A stretch of DNA of 6,872 nt from contig CBHTSZ010000009.1 in the NCBI GenBank assembly GCA_966095765.1, positions 1 to 6,872 on the forward strand. The letters are read 5' to 3'. Both the position numbers and the translations under genes were made by a program. Positions 5,977 to 6,872 of the stretch are shown piece by piece. Each line of letters begins with the position of its first letter. Within the stretch, counting starts at the first letter, position 1. Origin of the DNA: CBHTSZ01 sp966095765. Its GTDB lineage: Bacteria > Patescibacteriota > Saccharimonadia > Saccharimonadales > Saccharimonadaceae. Under the pieces are notes generated by a model. It ran no database searches, had not been told where the DNA came from, and worked only from the letters and a program-made list of their open reading frames with translations.

Positions 5977-6117
5977 TCAGTCCTCCAACATGTAAACGCG
6001 CTTACATTGCTTGGCGCAACCGTCAACCAGCTTACAGTTCATCACCTTGACAGGAAACCAAAGTACCAATGCGATGACATACACCGCGTATGCCAGCGTT
6101 TTGATCTTTTTAATCAT
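5977..6117 (-). CDS. 46-aa membrane microprotein with Cys-rich tail
   Basis: I chose the ATG at 6117, which has GAGGAG (6125-6130) 7 nt upstream; a longer in-frame version to 6183 would have a basic, unlikely N-terminus. MIKKIK is a positive cytoplasmic anchor, followed by a membrane span TLAYAVYVIALVLWFPV (about 8-24). The tail carries three Cys residues: C29 and the pair C35/C39, in VMNCKLVDGCAKQC, and ends LED. The positive-inside rule puts the Cys tail outside the cell, where disulphides or metal binding are possible. It overlaps the acidic 33-aa gene by 8 nt (ATGATTAA) and is followed one base later by the 29-aa membrane gene. Function is unknown. Confidence 0.65.
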   Translation of the reverse strand: MIKKIKTLAYAVYVIALVLWFPVKVMNCKLVDGCAKQCKRVYMLED

Positions 6118-6211
6118 CTGACAACTCCTCAGCAACCTGTAAGGCGGTTGCCAGTTCCTCGTTCTCAAGTTCCGATACATCAACTAACTGGTACAAATCG
6201 TCGTGATTCAT
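6110..6211 (-). CDS. 33-aa acidic microprotein
   Basis: The frame runs from the ATG at 6211 to TAA at 6110-6112. It opens MNHDDLYQLVDVSELENEEL and ends with a helix-like ATALQVAEELSDD; nearly a third of residues are Asp or Glu, the composition expected of a haloarchaeal cytoplasmic protein and hard to get by chance. It probably forms one or two amphipathic helices. Its ATG overlaps the stop of the 39-aa gene (ATGA, 6208-6211) and its end overlaps the start of the 46-aa membrane gene by 8 nt. No family is recognised; it may be a partner or antagonist peptide for a neighbour. Confidence 0.65.
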   Translation of the reverse strand: MNHDDLYQLVDVSELENEELATALQVAEELSDD

Positions 6212-6327
6212 GTTTGAATTGTGTCATTACGCACGCGAGACATGTCCCTAAAAGGGCTGAGACATGTCAAAGTGCCGTCAATAATGTGTGCACTTACGTG
6301 TCGCACATCTGATAGTGTCAATTTCAT
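6208..6327 (-). CDS. 39-aa microprotein, unrecognised
   Basis: The frame runs from the ATG at 6327 to TGA at 6208-6210 and begins MKLTLSDVRHVSAHIIDGTL. It is less acidic than its neighbours, has one Cys, and shows no clear domain or membrane span. Support comes from context: it starts 23 nt after the zinc-knuckle peptide's stop and its own stop forms an ATGA overlap with the 33-aa gene. The whole coding stretch also carries two GACATGTC palindromes, so the DNA may be doing double duty. Weaker than the flanking calls on composition alone. Confidence 0.5.
   Translation of the reverse strand: MKLTLSDVRHVSAHIIDGTLTCLSPFRDMSRVRNDTIQT
6239..6268. repeat. GAGACATGTC direct repeat with internal hairpin
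   Basis: GAGACATGTC occurs at 6237-6246 and 6259-6268, 22 bp apart. Its core GACATGTC is self-complementary, so the two copies can also pair across the inner CCCT/AGGG stem (6246-6249 with 6253-6256). It lies within the 39-aa reading frame. Confidence 0.6.
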
Positions 6328-6358
6328 GTATGTTTCAAACTACCGACCTATCAGATGT
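6305..6358. repeat. 11-bp perfect inverted repeat across a gene junction
   Basis: ACATCTGATAG (6305-6315) and CTATCAGATGT (6348-6358) are exact complements with 32 bases between. In the minus-strand RNA one arm covers the stop codon of the 29-aa zinc peptide, the other the early codons of the 39-aa gene, and the latter's ATG lies in the loop. Confidence 0.6.
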
Positions 6359-6440
6359 AACCGTGTTGTCGAAGCGGTGATATGTGTCCGTTCGGACACT
6401 TTCCGTCGAGTTCGATTGTGTTACCGCACGGACATATCAA
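6351..6440 (-). CDS. 29-aa zinc-knuckle microprotein (TTG start)
   Basis: The frame from the TTG at 6440 to TGA at 6351-6353 encodes MICPCGNTIELDGKCPNGHI and then SPLRQHGYI. C3, C5, C13 and H17 (CPCG...CPNGH) form a convincing compact zinc site. No ATG or GTG is available in frame: a stop lies seven codons upstream of the TTG. TTG overlaps the stop of a 10-aa frame that starts at the ATG at 6469 (TTGA, 6437-6440), so translation could be coupled to it. GGTGAT directly precedes TTG, too close for a normal ribosome site. The alternative is that the two frames are really one ~39-aa zinc protein joined by a frameshift or broken by a sequencing error. The zinc pattern is solid; the start is not. 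Confidence 0.55.
   Translation of the reverse strand: MICPCGNTIELDGKCPNGHISPLRQHGYI
6384..6399. repeat. Palindrome GTGTCCG-TT-CGGACAC
   Basis: Perfect 7-bp arms with a 2-base centre, lying inside the codons of the second zinc half-site of the 29-aa peptide. A related imperfect pairing also exists between about 6376-6390 and 6429-6446. Confidence 0.55.
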
Positions 6441-6469
6441 ATCACCAAGGCGATTCTGTTGTCAGCCAT
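6437..6469 (-). CDS. Possible 10-aa leader peptide before the zinc-knuckle gene
   Basis: The ATG at 6469 begins MADNRIALVI and stops at TGA 6437-6439, overlapping the TTG of the zinc peptide. It starts 24 nt after the 82-aa gene's stop. It may be a real leader peptide that delivers ribosomes to the TTG, or the displaced N-terminus of the zinc protein. Too short to judge by composition. Confidence 0.3.
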   Translation of the reverse strand: MADNRIALVI

Positions 6470-6493
6470 CTGTCAACAGTGTGTCAGGTATTC

Positions 6494-6742
6494 TCATTGA
6501 TCTGTTACCTCAATGATAAGCTTCAAGCCATGTCTGCGACTTGAACCTTTCAACACCGTTACATCACCGAACGTGTCAAATAAGTCTTGTAACTCATCTG
6601 ACAACAGCATGTCGGCATGTTTCGACAGTGTGACATGTTTGGTATCTGAACGGTCGTTCAATCGCACGACATGTCCGTCTACCAATATGTCATCTATCGC
6701 ACGTTTCGTCACCATGTCGTCAATGTGTCGGTTGTCTGTCAT
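6494..6742 (-). CDS. 82-aa hypothetical protein, largest of the small operon
   Basis: The frame runs from the ATG at 6742 to TGA at 6494-6496. It opens MTDNRHIDDMVTKRAIDDIL, continues VRLNDRSDTKHVTLSKHADM, then LLSDELQDLFDTFGDVTVLK and a basic patch GSSRRHGLKLIIEVTDQ. The balance of acidic residues with regular hydrophobic spacing reads like a true soluble alpha/beta protein: strand, helix around 48-58, strand, then a final strand after the RRHG turn. No catalytic motif and no Cys are seen and I do not recognise a family. Its ATG overlaps the stop of the upstream partial frame (ATGA, 6739-6742), and I see no TATA box directly before it, so it is probably read from a promoter beyond the window. 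Confidence 0.65.
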   Translation of the reverse strand: MTDNRHIDDMVTKRAIDDILVDGHVVRLNDRSDTKHVTLSKHADMLLSDELQDLFDTFGDVTVLKGSSRRHGLKLIIEVTDQ

Positions 6743-6872
6743 AGTCGGTGAATCTGTTTGTCTGGATACATGTTAGCGCATTGAGAGCATACCGCCGAAC
6801 GTCTCAATGTGCTAACACGTTTGTGTGCTGCTACGTTATCACAGTGTACAAGGGACTGACATGTCAGAATGG
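6739..6872 (-). CDS. C-terminal part of a Cys-bearing small protein, N-terminus outside window
   Basis: The minus-strand frame is open from the right edge for 43 codons to TGA at 6739-6741, which forms an ATGA overlap with the 82-aa gene. The visible part includes TCQSLVHCDNVAAHKRV and then SAVCSQCANMYPDKQIHRL. A CxxC pair (CSQC) with C, H and C upstream suggests another zinc-binding protein, like two others in this operon. Against this, the same bases hold a 19-bp imperfect inverted repeat (6768-6820), so a non-coding structured role is possible. No internal ATG fits as a start except one near the C-terminus. Reality is supported mainly by the overlap and Cys pattern. Confidence 0.45.
   Translation of the reverse strand, partial: ILTCQSLVHCDNVAAHKRVSTLRRSAVCSQCANMYPDKQIHRL
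6768..6820. repeat. Imperfect inverted repeat, 19-bp arms
   Basis: Arms 6768-6786 and 6802-6820 match at 17 of 19 positions around a 15-base spacer; the inner core pairs GCATTGAGA-like with TCTCAATG-like bases. It lies upstream of the 82-aa gene, inside the partial Cys-bearing frame. It could be an operator, a replication or recombination site, or an RNA hairpin. Confidence 0.6.
6856..6867. repeat. 12-bp perfect palindrome CTGACATGTCAG
   Basis: This is an extended form of the GACATGTC core that also occurs at 6239-6246, 6261-6268 and 6668-6675, with near-copies GACATATC (6431-6438) and GACATGTT (6632-6639). It is a candidate binding site for a dimeric viral protein. Confidence 0.55.

Noticed and set aside
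6237..6268. CRISPR-like short repeats
   Set aside because: Only two 10-bp copies at 22 bp spacing, with a self-complementary core; no array.
5956..6312. 118-codon plus-strand frame over the microprotein operon
   Set aside because: His/Arg/Thr-rich composition and no promoter or ribosome site; the minus strand offers a coherent chain of overlapping genes in the same bases.

Overview
The window looks like part of a haloarchaeal tailed virus (Caudoviricetes) or a related provirus. The large proteins are rich in Asp and Glu, as expected for a salt-in host. Gene starts sit close behind archaeal TATA boxes (TTTATATA/TTTATATC) with very short leaders. Two proteins carry clear tailed-virus packaging signatures. 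This is read from the sequence alone; no database search was possible.

Left part (1-4391, all minus strand): a packaging and head module, transcribed right to left. It holds a 283-aa unrecognised protein with a Cys/His cluster (small-terminase candidate by position), the large terminase with ATPase and nuclease motifs, and a DUF1073-type portal that runs off the left edge. Intergenic gaps are 4 nt and 1 nt, so this is one transcription unit.

Middle part (4392-5472): 434 bases without a convincing gene, holding several strong hairpins, short direct repeats and a TATA box. It may be a structured non-coding RNA, a packaging-recognition region or both. Next comes a 177-aa minus-strand protein whose C-terminal half resembles a TFB/cyclin-like helical domain. 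It is divergent from a 69-aa plus-strand protein. The divergent intergenic region has two facing TATA boxes and two copies of a 12-bp near-palindrome spaced 22 bp apart, each next to one promoter: a probable shared operator.

Right part (5683-6872): no long gene, and at first sight an empty region. On the minus strand it is tiled almost end to end by very small reading frames linked by ATGA/TTGA overlaps, 8-nt overlaps of the form ATGNNTAA, and Shine-Dalgarno-like sites inside the preceding gene. The products, in transcription order, are: an N-terminally cut Cys-bearing protein (at least 43 aa), 82 aa, a possible 10-aa leader peptide, a 29-aa zinc-knuckle peptide, 39 aa, an acidic 33 aa, a 46-aa membrane peptide with a Cys-rich tail, a 29-aa membrane peptide and a 26-aa zinc-ribbon-like peptide. 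The same DNA has four perfect GACATGTC palindromes and several inverted repeats, so it may also bind a viral protein. This microprotein operon is the best candidate for something undescribed.
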